DNA of 48,618 bases from Thauera phenolivorans (GTDB taxonomy: Bacteria; Pseudomonadota; Gammaproteobacteria; Burkholderiales; Rhodocyclaceae). The stretch lies in contig NZ_MBFM01000001.1 of the NCBI RefSeq assembly GCF_001696715.1, positions 162,073 through 210,690 of the forward strand, in the 5' to 3' direction. A model generated the notes under the pieces. The model ran no database searches and was not told the origin of the DNA. It was given only the letters and a program-made list of their open reading frames with translations. Below, piece after piece: positions 27,548 to 34,996 of the stretch. Each line of letters starts with the position of its first letter. Position 1 is the first letter of the stretch. A program made the position numbers and the translations under genes.

Positions 27548-28366
27548 TCAGCGCGGCGTCGGGTAGAACAGCTGCTCGCCACCCAGCTTGTAGGAGGCGA
27601 TCGCCTCACGGCCCGCGTCCGAGGTGATCCAGTCGATGAACTGCTCCGCCGCCGCCTTCTTCACATGCGGATGCTTGTCGGGATTGACCAGGATCACGCC
27701 GTAGGGATTGAACAGCTTGGGGTCGCCCTCGTACACGATCGCCAGGCTCTGGCGGTTCTTGAAGTTCGCCCAGGTGCCGCGGTCGGACAGGGTGTAGGCA
27801 TCGACGCCGGCCGCCATGTTGAGGGTCGGCCCCATGCCGGCGCCCGCCTCCTTGTACCAGTCCTGGCCCACCGGCTCGACCCCGGCCGCCTTCCAGAAGC
27901 GCAGCTCGGCGGCGTGGGTGCCGCTCTTGTCGGCGCGCGAGATGAAGGTCGCCGCCTTGCCGGCGATGCGGCCGAAGGCGTCGGGCGTGTCGCTCGCACC
28001 CTTCACCGCGGCCGGGTCGGCGCCCGGGCCGATGACCACGAAGTCGTTGTACATGACGTCGCGACGATAGCGCCCATAGCCCTCGGCGACGAACGCGTCC
28101 TCCGCCACCCGGTCGTGCACCAGCAGCGCATCGGCGTCGCCGCGGCGGCCGACGTCGAGCGCCTGGCCGGTACCGAGCGCGACCACCTTCACCGTGATCC
28201 CCGTCGCCTTCTCGAACACCGGCAGGATGTGGCCGAACAGGCCCGACTGCTCGGTCGAGGTGGTGGAGGCGAGGACGATGGATTCGGCAGCGCCGGCCGC
28301 TGGCGCGGCGGCGACCAGCATCGCCGCGGTGAACACTCGGAGTCGATTCAGAAGCGCATGTGCCAT
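27548..28366 (-). CDS. tupA: Tungstate ABC transporter substrate-binding protein
   Basis: A 272-residue periplasmic protein with a signal peptide (about residues 1-26). The oxyanion-binding signature TTST (35-38) in STTSTEQSGLF is that of TupA, which binds tungstate far more tightly than molybdate. Start is ATG 28366 behind AGGGGGA; the open frame upstream is inside tupC. It overlaps the tupC stop by 19 bases. The neighbouring AOR operon encodes a tungsten enzyme, which supports tungstate over molybdate as the substrate. Confidence 0.9.
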   Translation of the reverse strand: MAHALLNRLRVFTAAMLVAAAPAAGAAESIVLASTTSTEQSGLFGHILPVFEKATGITVKVVALGTGQALDVGRRGDADALLVHDRVAEDAFVAEGYGRYRRDVMYNDFVVIGPGADPAAVKGASDTPDAFGRIAGKAATFISRADKSGTHAAELRFWKAAGVEPVGQDWYKEAGAGMGPTLNMAAGVDAYTLSDRGTWANFKNRQSLAIVYEGDPKLFNPYGVILVNPDKHPHVKKAAAEQFIDWITSDAGREAIASYKLGGEQLFYPTPR

Positions 28367-29088
28367 GGCAGTTCCCCCTGGATGAAGAGCCGCGCCTCTT
28401 CGGACTGCGGCCGTGAAAAGAAGCGTTGCACCGGCGTATGCTCGCACACCCGGCCGGCCGCCATGAAGATAACATCATCGCCGAGGCGGGTGGCCTGGCC
28501 GAGGTTGTGGGTCACCATGACGATGCGGGTGCCGTCGGTACGGATCTCGCGCACGATGCGCTCGACCTCGGCGGTCGCCGAGGGGTCGAGGCTCGCCGTC
28601 GGCTCGTCGAGCAGCAGCAGGCGCGGCCCGGTGAGCCAGGCGCGCGCGAGCGCGAGGCGCTGCTGCTCGCCGCCGGAGAGCTGGCGCGCGCTGTCTCCGG
28701 CGCGATCGGCGAGGCCGATGCGCTCGAGCATCGCCATCGCCCGTCGCCGCCGCTCGGGCGCCGGCACGCCGAGCGGCCGCAGGCCGAGCGCCACGTTGTC
28801 GAGCACCGAGCTGCGCAGCATCATCGGATGCTGGAACAGCATCATCACGCCGGCCCGCGGTCGCCCGCCCTCACCCGCCGGCCCCCACTCGATGCGACCC
28901 GCACTCGGTTCGATCAGACCGCAGATCGCGCGCAGCAGCATGGTCTTGCCCGAGCCATTGGCGCCCAGCACGAGGGTGATGCCCTCGATGCCGAGTTCGA
29001 GCTCGAGCCCAGCGAGCACCGCCCGGCCATTGGGGCGGTAGGACAGGCCGCGGATGCGCAGCGGCAGGATGGCGTCGTCGATGTGCAT
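28348..29088 (-). CDS. tupC: Tungstate ABC transporter ATP-binding protein
   Basis: A 246-residue ABC ATPase with Walker A GANGSGKT (42-49), signature LSGGE (137-141), Walker B in LLLLDEPT (157-164), and an H-loop in VTHN. It powers import through the TupB permease. It starts three bases after the tupB stop and overlaps tupA by 19 bases, so tupBCA is one operon. Confidence 0.92.
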   Translation of the reverse strand: MHIDDAILPLRIRGLSYRPNGRAVLAGLELELGIEGITLVLGANGSGKTMLLRAICGLIEPSAGRIEWGPAGEGGRPRAGVMMLFQHPMMLRSSVLDNVALGLRPLGVPAPERRRRAMAMLERIGLADRAGDSARQLSGGEQQRLALARAWLTGPRLLLLDEPTASLDPSATAEVERIVREIRTDGTRIVMVTHNLGQATRLGDDVIFMAAGRVCEHTPVQRFFSRPQSEEARLFIQGELPWHMRF

Positions 29089-29091
29089 GGC

Positions 29092-29796
29092 TCAGCCGAA
29101 GCGACGGATCGCCCAGTGGCGCAGGCCGAAGGCGAGTGCGTTGAGGGCGAGGATGAGGAAGATCAGCACGATGCCGAGCGCGATCGCCAGCGCGAGGTCG
29201 CCCTTGCTGGTCTCGAGCGCGATCGCGGTCGTCATGACGCGGGTGGCACGATCGATGTTTCCGCCCACGATCATCACCGCGCCGACCTCGCTCATCGCCC
29301 GGCCGAGGCCGGCGAGCAGCGCGACCAGCAACGAATGGCGGCAATCGTGCAGCAGCGTGGTGACGCTCCGCCACCAAGAGAAGCGCAGCATGCGCAGCTC
29401 TTCCTCATAGCGCTGCCAGGCGTCGTCGACCACCTGGCGCGCGATCGCCGCCATCAACGGCACCACGAGCAGGGTCTGGGCGACCACCATGGCCGGCGGC
29501 GTGTACAGCAGGCCGAACTCGCCGAGCGGACCGGAGCGCGACAGGAACAGATAGACGACCACGCCGACCACCACCGAGGGCAGGCCCATGAGGCCGTTCA
29601 CCAGTACGGTCAGCACGCTCTTGCCCGGGAAACGGGCGACCGCCAGACAGGCGCCGAGCGGCAGGCCGATGAGGGCGCCGAGCACCACCGCAGCGCCGCT
29701 GACGCGCAGCGACAGGCCCACGATCTCCGCCACCCGGTGGTCGAAGGTGACGAGCAGCGACACTGCGTCGGTGAAGGTGGCGGCGAAGGCGGACAT
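29092..29796 (-). CDS. tupB: Tungstate ABC transporter permease
   Basis: A 234-residue inner-membrane permease of the binding-protein-dependent type with about five to six transmembrane segments and the EAA-like loop near SWWRSVTTLLHDCRHSLLVA. The gene order permease, ATPase, binding protein matches known tup operons. It is the first of the three genes; 115 bases separate it from the DUF1330 gene upstream, and I see no clear promoter there. Confidence 0.92.
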   Translation of the reverse strand: MSAFAATFTDAVSLLVTFDHRVAEIVGLSLRVSGAAVVLGALIGLPLGACLAVARFPGKSVLTVLVNGLMGLPSVVVGVVVYLFLSRSGPLGEFGLLYTPPAMVVAQTLLVVPLMAAIARQVVDDAWQRYEEELRMLRFSWWRSVTTLLHDCRHSLLVALLAGLGRAMSEVGAVMIVGGNIDRATRVMTTAIALETSKGDLALAIALGIVLIFLILALNALAFGLRHWAIRRFG

Positions 29797-29911
29797 CGGA
29801 CGGGAGCATACCCGAAAGCCCGCGCCGGTCGAAATGCGGCGAGCGGGTCAGACCGCGGCGCCGGATCCACGCGCATTCGCGTTGGAGGCCAGCTCGAAAA
29901 GCGCCCCGCGG

Positions 29912-30199
29912 CTAGCTTTCGTAGGCCAGCAGGAGCACATCGGCGGCCTGTTCCCGGAGCGGAATCAGCGACTGATAGGCTGGCGACGAGAACCAGTCGT
30001 GCACTGCCGTTACGCTCGGAAAGCGGATCACGACGATGTCCGGGTGAGGGCTTTCGCCCGCGAGCGCAGCCGCCTGCTGGCCCCGAAACACCAGTTCCGC
30101 ACCCCAGGGCGCCAATGTCTGCGGCACCTTGCTCCGATATTCGGCCCACATCGCCGCGTTCTTGACCGTGATGTGGCCGACGACGTATGCGTCACTCAT
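29912..30199 (-). CDS. DUF1330 family protein
   Basis: A 95-residue ferredoxin-like (dimeric alpha-beta barrel) fold protein starting MSDAYVVGHITVKNAAMWAEY and containing HPDIVVIRFPSVTAVHDWFSSPAYQSL, typical of DUF1330. The role of this family is not established. It follows the AOR operon with a 33-base gap and may be transcribed with it. Confidence 0.85.
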   Translation of the reverse strand: MSDAYVVGHITVKNAAMWAEYRSKVPQTLAPWGAELVFRGQQAAALAGESPHPDIVVIRFPSVTAVHDWFSSPAYQSLIPLREQAADVLLLAYES

Positions 30200-30232
30200 G
30201 GACAGGACTCCAGAAATCGATTGTGCTGAACA

Positions 30233-30541
30233 TCAACCGCCGCCTTTCTGCATCGCACGAGCGAGCCGCGTCAGCAGCGCACGGCGCGCGACCTCGTCGC
30301 CGGGGGCGAAACGGTAGCGCACGATCAGTTGCGGCAGCGTGAACGCGCCGACCCGGCGCACGCCGTCGGCTTCGATTTCGATCACGAGCGCCTGGCGGCC
30401 ATCCTGCAGGTTGAAACGCTGCAGTTCGGTGCCGGCCTGCACCGCCGGCCAGGCCTGGCGCAGGTCGCGCGCGAATTCGCGCGGGGTTGCCGTGACCCGG
30501 CGCTCGAAGGACTCCGGCACCGGGCCGCAGGCGAAGGCCAT
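30233..30541 (-). CDS. Unknown protein of the AOR operon
   Basis: A 102-residue protein that I do not recognise. It starts three bases after the MoaD-like stop, so it belongs to the same transcription unit. Visible features are a beta-rich centre (ALVIEIEADGVRRVGAFTLPQL, about 49-72) and a helical C-terminus; one cysteine (C5) and no membrane segment. A maturation or assembly role for the tungsten enzyme is inferred only from its place. Confidence 0.65.
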   Translation of the reverse strand: MAFACGPVPESFERRVTATPREFARDLRQAWPAVQAGTELQRFNLQDGRQALVIEIEADGVRRVGAFTLPQLIVRYRFAPGDEVARRALLTRLARAMQKGGG

Positions 30542-30544
30542 CGC

Positions 30545-30796
30545 TCAGCCGCCGGCGATCGGCGGCCAGATGGCGAGTTCGTCGCCCTCCTGCAGGCGGC
30601 GTTGCAGGCGCTCCGCCGGTGGCACGAAGAGGCCGTTGACCAGCACCAGATGAGCGCTGCGCTCGGGCACATTGAAGCGGCGGATCATGTCCGCCACCGT
30701 CGTCCCCTCCTCGACCTCGAGCTCCAGACGGTTGCCGCGGTGGCCGCCGGGCAGGTGCTCGGACAGGGAGGCGAACAGCTTGAACGCCACCTTCAT
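30545..30796 (-). CDS. MoaD/ThiS-like sulfur-carrier protein
   Basis: An 83-residue beta-grasp protein ending in the C-terminal Gly-Gly (PPIAGG) that is adenylated and thiocarboxylated in the MoaD family. MoaD is the small subunit of molybdopterin synthase. The start is ATG 30796, overlapping the aorC stop by four bases. Its place inside the AOR operon suggests a dedicated pterin-synthesis or cofactor role for the tungsten enzyme; the general MoaD could be elsewhere. Confidence 0.85.
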   Translation of the reverse strand: MKVAFKLFASLSEHLPGGHRGNRLELEVEEGTTVADMIRRFNVPERSAHLVLVNGLFVPPAERLQRRLQEGDELAIWPPIAGG

Positions 30797-32106
30797 GCCA
30801 ACGTCACCGCCTCGCGCGCGAGGGCCATCGGCTGCTGGCTGCGTGCGACATAGGCGTCCACGAAGGCGAGCGGCGCCTGCAGCAGGCGCTCCTTCCACTC
30901 GCCCAGCCTGACCCGTCCGTGGATCAGGCCGCGCAGCGCGCCCACATGCTCGGTGAGACCGATCGAGGTCGCGCCGATCAGCACGTCGTCCTTGAACTGC
31001 AGGCTCAGATAGCGATAGCGCGCATCATCCACCAGTTCGACGCCGCTGCCGCCGGCCTCGGGCTTTTCGCCCCACCACTGGCCGAAGGAGGAGGAGATCA
31101 GGCCGAGGGTGTCGAGCACGTTGATCGCGAGCACACCGTTCAGCCGGGTGTCGCGTGCCGCCGCGCCGCGGGCCATGTTCATCGCCGCGATGCGTGCCTG
31201 GTCGGCGGCATTGGGCTGGATCGCGGCAACGAGGTGGGCACCGGTGAAGAGATCGGGCGCCTCGGCCACATCGCCGGCCGCGAAGATGCCGGGCACGCTG
31301 GTTTGCATGCGGTCGTCGACCAGCACGCCCTTGGCGACATGCACCGGGGTCTCATCGAGAAAGCCGACGTTGGGCGCGACCCCGGCGGCGACGATGACGA
31401 GATCGCAGTGCAGCCGGTCCCCGGTCGACAGCGTCACCGTCAGCGGCGCGCCGTCAGCGTCCCCGTCGCCACCGCGGTCGATGCGCTGCACGCCCGCCGA
31501 GGTCAGCACGCGCACCCCCTTCTCTTCCACCCAGCGCTTGATCATGCCGCCCGCCGTGGGCGTCATCATGCGCGGCACCATGCGGTCGCCCATCTCGACC
31601 ACGGTGAGCTCGACCCCGCGCTTGGCGAGCGCCTCCATGATGATGCAGCCGATGAAGCCGGCACCGAGCTGCAGCACGCGCGCGCCCGGCTGCGCCAGCG
31701 CGGCGATCGCGCGCGCGTCGGCGAGCGTCCAGCAGGTCTGCACCTCGGGCAGATCGACGCCGGGAATCGGCGGCCGCACCGCGTGCGAGCCGGTGGCGAT
31801 GAGCAGGCGGTCGTAACCCTCGAAGTGGCCGTCGTCGAACAGCACCGTGCGCTTCGCAGTGTCGAGCGCCACCGCCCGCCCGCGCCGCAGGCCGATGCGC
31901 AGGCGCTCGAAATGGCCCGCGTCCTTGCGCAGCCAGGTCCCCGACTCGTCGATGTTGCCCTCGAGCAGGTAGGGGATCGCCATGCGCGAGTAAGGCGGCG
32001 CATCCTCGTGGCCGACCATCAGGATGTCGTCGCCGGGCGCGGCCTTGCGCAGGGTTTCGGCGGCGACGACCCCGGCGGGACCGTTGCCCAGAATCAGGTG
32101 CTTCAT
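30793..32106 (-). CDS. aorC: FAD/NAD(P)-dependent oxidoreductase subunit of AOR
   Basis: A 437-residue two-dinucleotide-fold flavoprotein. The FAD-binding motif GNGPAG (residues 7-12) and NAD(P)-binding LGAGFIG near residue 147 are present. In the Aromatoleum enzyme the corresponding subunit reduces NAD with electrons from the Fe-S subunits. The start at ATG 32106 lies one base after the aorB stop. Its C-terminal part (about 310-437) is less conserved. Confidence 0.88.
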   Translation of the reverse strand: MKHLILGNGPAGVVAAETLRKAAPGDDILMVGHEDAPPYSRMAIPYLLEGNIDESGTWLRKDAGHFERLRIGLRRGRAVALDTAKRTVLFDDGHFEGYDRLLIATGSHAVRPPIPGVDLPEVQTCWTLADARAIAALAQPGARVLQLGAGFIGCIIMEALAKRGVELTVVEMGDRMVPRMMTPTAGGMIKRWVEEKGVRVLTSAGVQRIDRGGDGDADGAPLTVTLSTGDRLHCDLVIVAAGVAPNVGFLDETPVHVAKGVLVDDRMQTSVPGIFAAGDVAEAPDLFTGAHLVAAIQPNAADQARIAAMNMARGAAARDTRLNGVLAINVLDTLGLISSSFGQWWGEKPEAGGSGVELVDDARYRYLSLQFKDDVLIGATSIGLTEHVGALRGLIHGRVRLGEWKERLLQAPLAFVDAYVARSQQPMALAREAVTLA

Positions 32107-32107
32107 G

Positions 32108-33955
32108 TCACAGGCCCAGGCGTGTGAGGGTTTCCGCGGTCGGCGCCCCCTCCGGGGTCCAGCCACGAACCTGGTAGTACTGCGGCAGCATCTCGCCGAG
32201 ACGATTGACCATGCCTTTTGCGGGGCCGGTCTTCGCCGCCTCCTGGGTCAGGCGCGGCGGCAGGGTGTCGTCCGTGGCGGTGAAGCCGGCGGCGTTGTTG
32301 AACATGCGCTCCATGTTCCAGATGCGCTCGCCCACCTCGTTGAGCTTGTCCATGCTCCAGTCGCCTTCGCAGGCGGCGGCGAGCTGGGGCTGAACGTCGG
32401 CGAGGGTCCACGCGAAGCTGGTGAACACGCAGATGCCGGCCGAATCGAAGATCGCGGTGGCGTCCTGGAAGGCCTTCACCAGCTCCGGCTTGCCCTCGGT
32501 GACGTGCGGATCGGTCTTGACGGGGATGCCGAGCACCTCGGAGGCGACCGTGTAGCCGCGCAGGTGGCAGGCGCCGCGGTTGGAGGTCGCGTAGGCCAGG
32601 CCCATGCCCTGGATGGCGCGCGAATCGTAGGCGGGGAATTCCTGCCCCTTGACGCTCATCGACAGCTCGGGACGGCCGTATTTCTCGCACAGGCGCTTGC
32701 TGCCCAGGCCCAGCTCCTTGCCGAAGCCCTCGCCCACCGCGGTCATCTCGACCAGCTTCGCCAGCGCCTCGGCCGAGCCGAAGGGGGCAGGCATGCCGAT
32801 CGCCCCGTCGTCGAGGATGCCCAGCTCGTAGAGCTCCATCGCCGCACCGACGGTGGCGCCGAAGGAGATCGGATCCATGCCCTGCTCGTTGCAGAGCAGG
32901 TTGGCGTACTGCAGCGCCTCGAGGTCGCCGACACCGTTGGCCGCGCCGAGCGCCCATGCCGCCTCGTACTCGAGCCCGCCCGAGGCACCCCAGTACTGCG
33001 GGCTGTTCCTGACCGTGAAGTGGCCCTTGTCGATCTCCGAGATGCGGCCGCAGGCGATCGTGCAGCCGAAGCAGGCGGCGTTCGTCACCAGATGGGGCTT
33101 GCCGTCGGACTCGCGCCGCTCGTGCATCGCCTCGGCCGAAATCTTGCCCGCGTCCTCGAACTGGACGTCGCGATGGTTGCGCGTCGGCAGCGCCCCCATC
33201 TCGTTGATCACGTTCATCAGCACCTGGGTACCGTATTTCGGCAGACCCTGGCCGGTGACCGCGTTGTCGGCGAGCACCTTCTTGGCCTCGGTGGTCGCCT
33301 TCAGGAAGGCTCCGAAGTCCTTGATGCCCGAAACGCCCTTCGTGCCGCGGATCGCCACCGCCTTCAGATTCTTCGAGCCCATCACCGCCCCTACCCCGGA
33401 ACGCCCGGCGGCGCGATGCAGGTCATTGACGATGCAGGCGTAGAGCACCTGGTTCTCGCCCGCCTTGCCGATCGAGGAGATGCGCACCAGCGGGTCCTGC
33501 AGCTCGGTCTTGATACGCTCCTCGGTCTCCCAGCAGCTGCTTCCCCAAAGGCCGGCGGCGTCGCGCAACTCGGCGCGGTCGTTCTCGATGTGGAGCCACA
33601 CCGGCGTGGGCGAGCGGCCCTCGAAGATCACCATGTCCCAGCCGGCGAACTTCATCTCGGCGCCGAAGAAACCACCCGAGTTCGAGCACGCGATCGCGCC
33701 GGTGAGCGGGCCCTTGGTGACCACCGTGTAGCGCCCGCCGGTCGAGGCCATGGTGCCGGTGAGCGGGCCGGTGGCCATGATCATCTTGTTGTCGGGCGAC
33801 AGCGGATCGACCCGGGGGTCGATCTCGGAGACCAGATACTTGGTGGCCAGCCCGCGCGAGCCGAGGTATTCGGCCGCCCACTGCATGTTGAGGGGCTCTT
33901 CCGAGCAGGTGCCTGCCGAGAGGTTCACCCGCAGGATCTTGCGATTCCATCCCAT
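32108..33955 (-). CDS. aorB: Tungsten-dependent aldehyde:ferredoxin oxidoreductase, catalytic subunit
   Basis: A 615-residue AOR-family enzyme that oxidises aldehydes to acids with a bis-pterin tungsten cofactor. Four cysteines for the [4Fe-4S] cluster are C295, C298, C302 (CFGCTIAC) and C509, spaced as in archaeal AOR. The GMGLAYATSNRGACHLRGY stretch (450-468) is the pterin-binding signature, and the N-terminal YLGSRGLATKYL and ATGPLTGT segments match. Metal choice is inferred from the family and the nearby tungstate importer. It lies in the operon aorA-aorB-aorC-moaD-like-unknown. Confidence 0.93.
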   Translation of the reverse strand: MGWNRKILRVNLSAGTCSEEPLNMQWAAEYLGSRGLATKYLVSEIDPRVDPLSPDNKMIMATGPLTGTMASTGGRYTVVTKGPLTGAIACSNSGGFFGAEMKFAGWDMVIFEGRSPTPVWLHIENDRAELRDAAGLWGSSCWETEERIKTELQDPLVRISSIGKAGENQVLYACIVNDLHRAAGRSGVGAVMGSKNLKAVAIRGTKGVSGIKDFGAFLKATTEAKKVLADNAVTGQGLPKYGTQVLMNVINEMGALPTRNHRDVQFEDAGKISAEAMHERRESDGKPHLVTNAACFGCTIACGRISEIDKGHFTVRNSPQYWGASGGLEYEAAWALGAANGVGDLEALQYANLLCNEQGMDPISFGATVGAAMELYELGILDDGAIGMPAPFGSAEALAKLVEMTAVGEGFGKELGLGSKRLCEKYGRPELSMSVKGQEFPAYDSRAIQGMGLAYATSNRGACHLRGYTVASEVLGIPVKTDPHVTEGKPELVKAFQDATAIFDSAGICVFTSFAWTLADVQPQLAAACEGDWSMDKLNEVGERIWNMERMFNNAAGFTATDDTLPPRLTQEAAKTGPAKGMVNRLGEMLPQYYQVRGWTPEGAPTAETLTRLGL

Positions 33956-33967
33956 GGTTCTTCCTCC

Positions 33968-34447
33968 TCAGGCGGCGGCCGAAGCCGGGGTGTTGGCCTT
34001 CGCGGCCCAGGCACGCATCCTGTCGATGCCGGTCCAGTCGGCGTCGACATACGTGATGGCGCCGGTCGGGCAGGCGCTGGCGCAGGCGGGGTCGCCCTCG
34101 CACAGGTCGCACTTCTGCACCTTGCCGGTGTCCTGGTTGTAGTTGATGGTGCCGAAGGGGCAGGCGATGGTGCACACCTTGCAGCCGACGCAGGTGTCCT
34201 CGAACACCATCTTCGCGCCAGTGGAAAGGTCGATGCGGATCGCATCGACCGGGCAGGCGTTCAGGCACCAGGCCTCGGTGCATTGGGTGCAGGTGTAGGG
34301 CACCTTGCGGCCCTCGTGTTCGAAGTTGAACACCTTGATGCGCGACTTGCTCGGATTGATGACCCCGGTGTGCTCATAGGAACAGGCCATCTCGCATTGC
34401 AGGCAGCCTGTGCACTTGGCGGGGTCGATGTGCAGCGCTTTCCACAT
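33968..34447 (-). CDS. aorA: Polyferredoxin subunit of AOR
   Basis: A 159-residue electron-transfer protein with four groups of cysteines (CTGCLQCEMAC, CTQCTEAWCLNACP, CVGCKVCTIACP, CDLCEGDPACASACP), which should hold four [4Fe-4S] clusters. It passes electrons from AorB to AorC. The start is ATG 34447 with GAGGAG upstream; longer open frame upstream includes the leader hairpin and is unlikely. First gene of the AOR operon. Confidence 0.92.
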   Translation of the reverse strand: MWKALHIDPAKCTGCLQCEMACSYEHTGVINPSKSRIKVFNFEHEGRKVPYTCTQCTEAWCLNACPVDAIRIDLSTGAKMVFEDTCVGCKVCTIACPFGTINYNQDTGKVQKCDLCEGDPACASACPTGAITYVDADWTGIDRMRAWAAKANTPASAAA

Positions 34448-34506
34448 CGTCTTGTCTCCTCGTCCCTTTATGGCGCTCCGCTGGTTCGCGGCCGCTTCTT
34501 GCGTGT

Positions 34507-34540
34507 CGCCATTGCCGCCTCCCATGAGGCGGCAATGGCG
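34507..34540. promoter_or_regulatory. Perfect 15-bp hairpin in the aorA leader
   Basis: CGCCATTGCCGCCTC (34507-34521) is followed by CCAT and its exact complement (34526-34540), 60 bases upstream of aorA. No T run follows on the minus strand, so it is not a standard terminator. It may be an operator palindrome or a leader RNA structure controlling the AOR operon. Confidence 0.55.
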
Positions 34541-34613
34541 TGGCACTCATGAGAACCCTAGTTGAGCCGCGCTGCCGCGGTCAAGAAGGGTTTCCGGCAA
34601 GGATCCGTGGACG

Positions 34614-34642
34614 AAAAAAAAGGGTGCGTTGCACACGCACCC
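34614..34642 (-). terminator. Terminator of the ccoI-ccoS operon
   Basis: On the minus strand GGGTGCGT pairs with ACGCACCC (bases 34622-34629 and 34635-34642) and eight T follow (complement of 34614-34621). It separates ccoS from the AOR operon. Confidence 0.85.
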
Positions 34643-34759
34643 CCAACCCCAACAGAGAGACAAAACACCTGCTGCCTGCATCGCCGGCGGAGACTTTGCC
34701 CGCGAGCAGAAACCATGGCTGCATTATGAAGCCGCGCCGGAAATCGGCATTGATGCACA

Positions 34760-34987
34760 TCAAAGCTCGCTGACTTTGTCGCCCGCCTTCCCTGCCTCAC
34801 CCGAGGCCGCAGCCTTCAGGTCTTCCACCGGTCGCTCGGGCATTTCGTCGCGGTCGTCCATCAGCAGTCGATAGGCCGGGCCCTCCAGATCGTCGTACTG
34901 CCCGCTGCGCAGCGACCACCAGAAGATCGCGCCGATGATGAAGACGAGCACCAGCGAAAGCGGGATCAGCAGAAAAAGGATTTCCAT
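34760..34987 (-). CDS. ccoS: cbb3-type oxidase assembly protein CcoS
   Basis: A 75-residue protein with one N-terminal transmembrane helix (about 3-24), followed by WWSLRSGQYDDLEGPAYRLLMDDR, the CcoS signature. It is needed for insertion of cofactors into cbb3 oxidase. It lies nine bases after ccoI; the C-terminal tail is variable. The ccoNOQP structural genes are not in the window. Confidence 0.93.
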   Translation of the reverse strand: MEILFLLIPLSLVLVFIIGAIFWWSLRSGQYDDLEGPAYRLLMDDRDEMPERPVEDLKAAASGEAGKAGDKVSEL

Positions 34988-34996
34988 CTCTCGTCC

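Noticed and set aside
30797-30898. Extended MoaD-like start upstream of 30796
   Set aside because: The extension overlaps the end of aorC and is low-complexity; the ATG at 30796 gives the normal 83-residue beta-grasp protein.
32024-34552. Very long plus-strand open frame opposite aorB and aorA
   Set aside because: GC-rich codon bias leaves antisense frames open; the minus-strand frames encode clear AOR subunits with all cysteines.
34448-34613. Moco-type riboswitch before aorA
   Set aside because: Only one hairpin is visible and I cannot match the known multi-stem consensus; kept as an unclassified leader structure.
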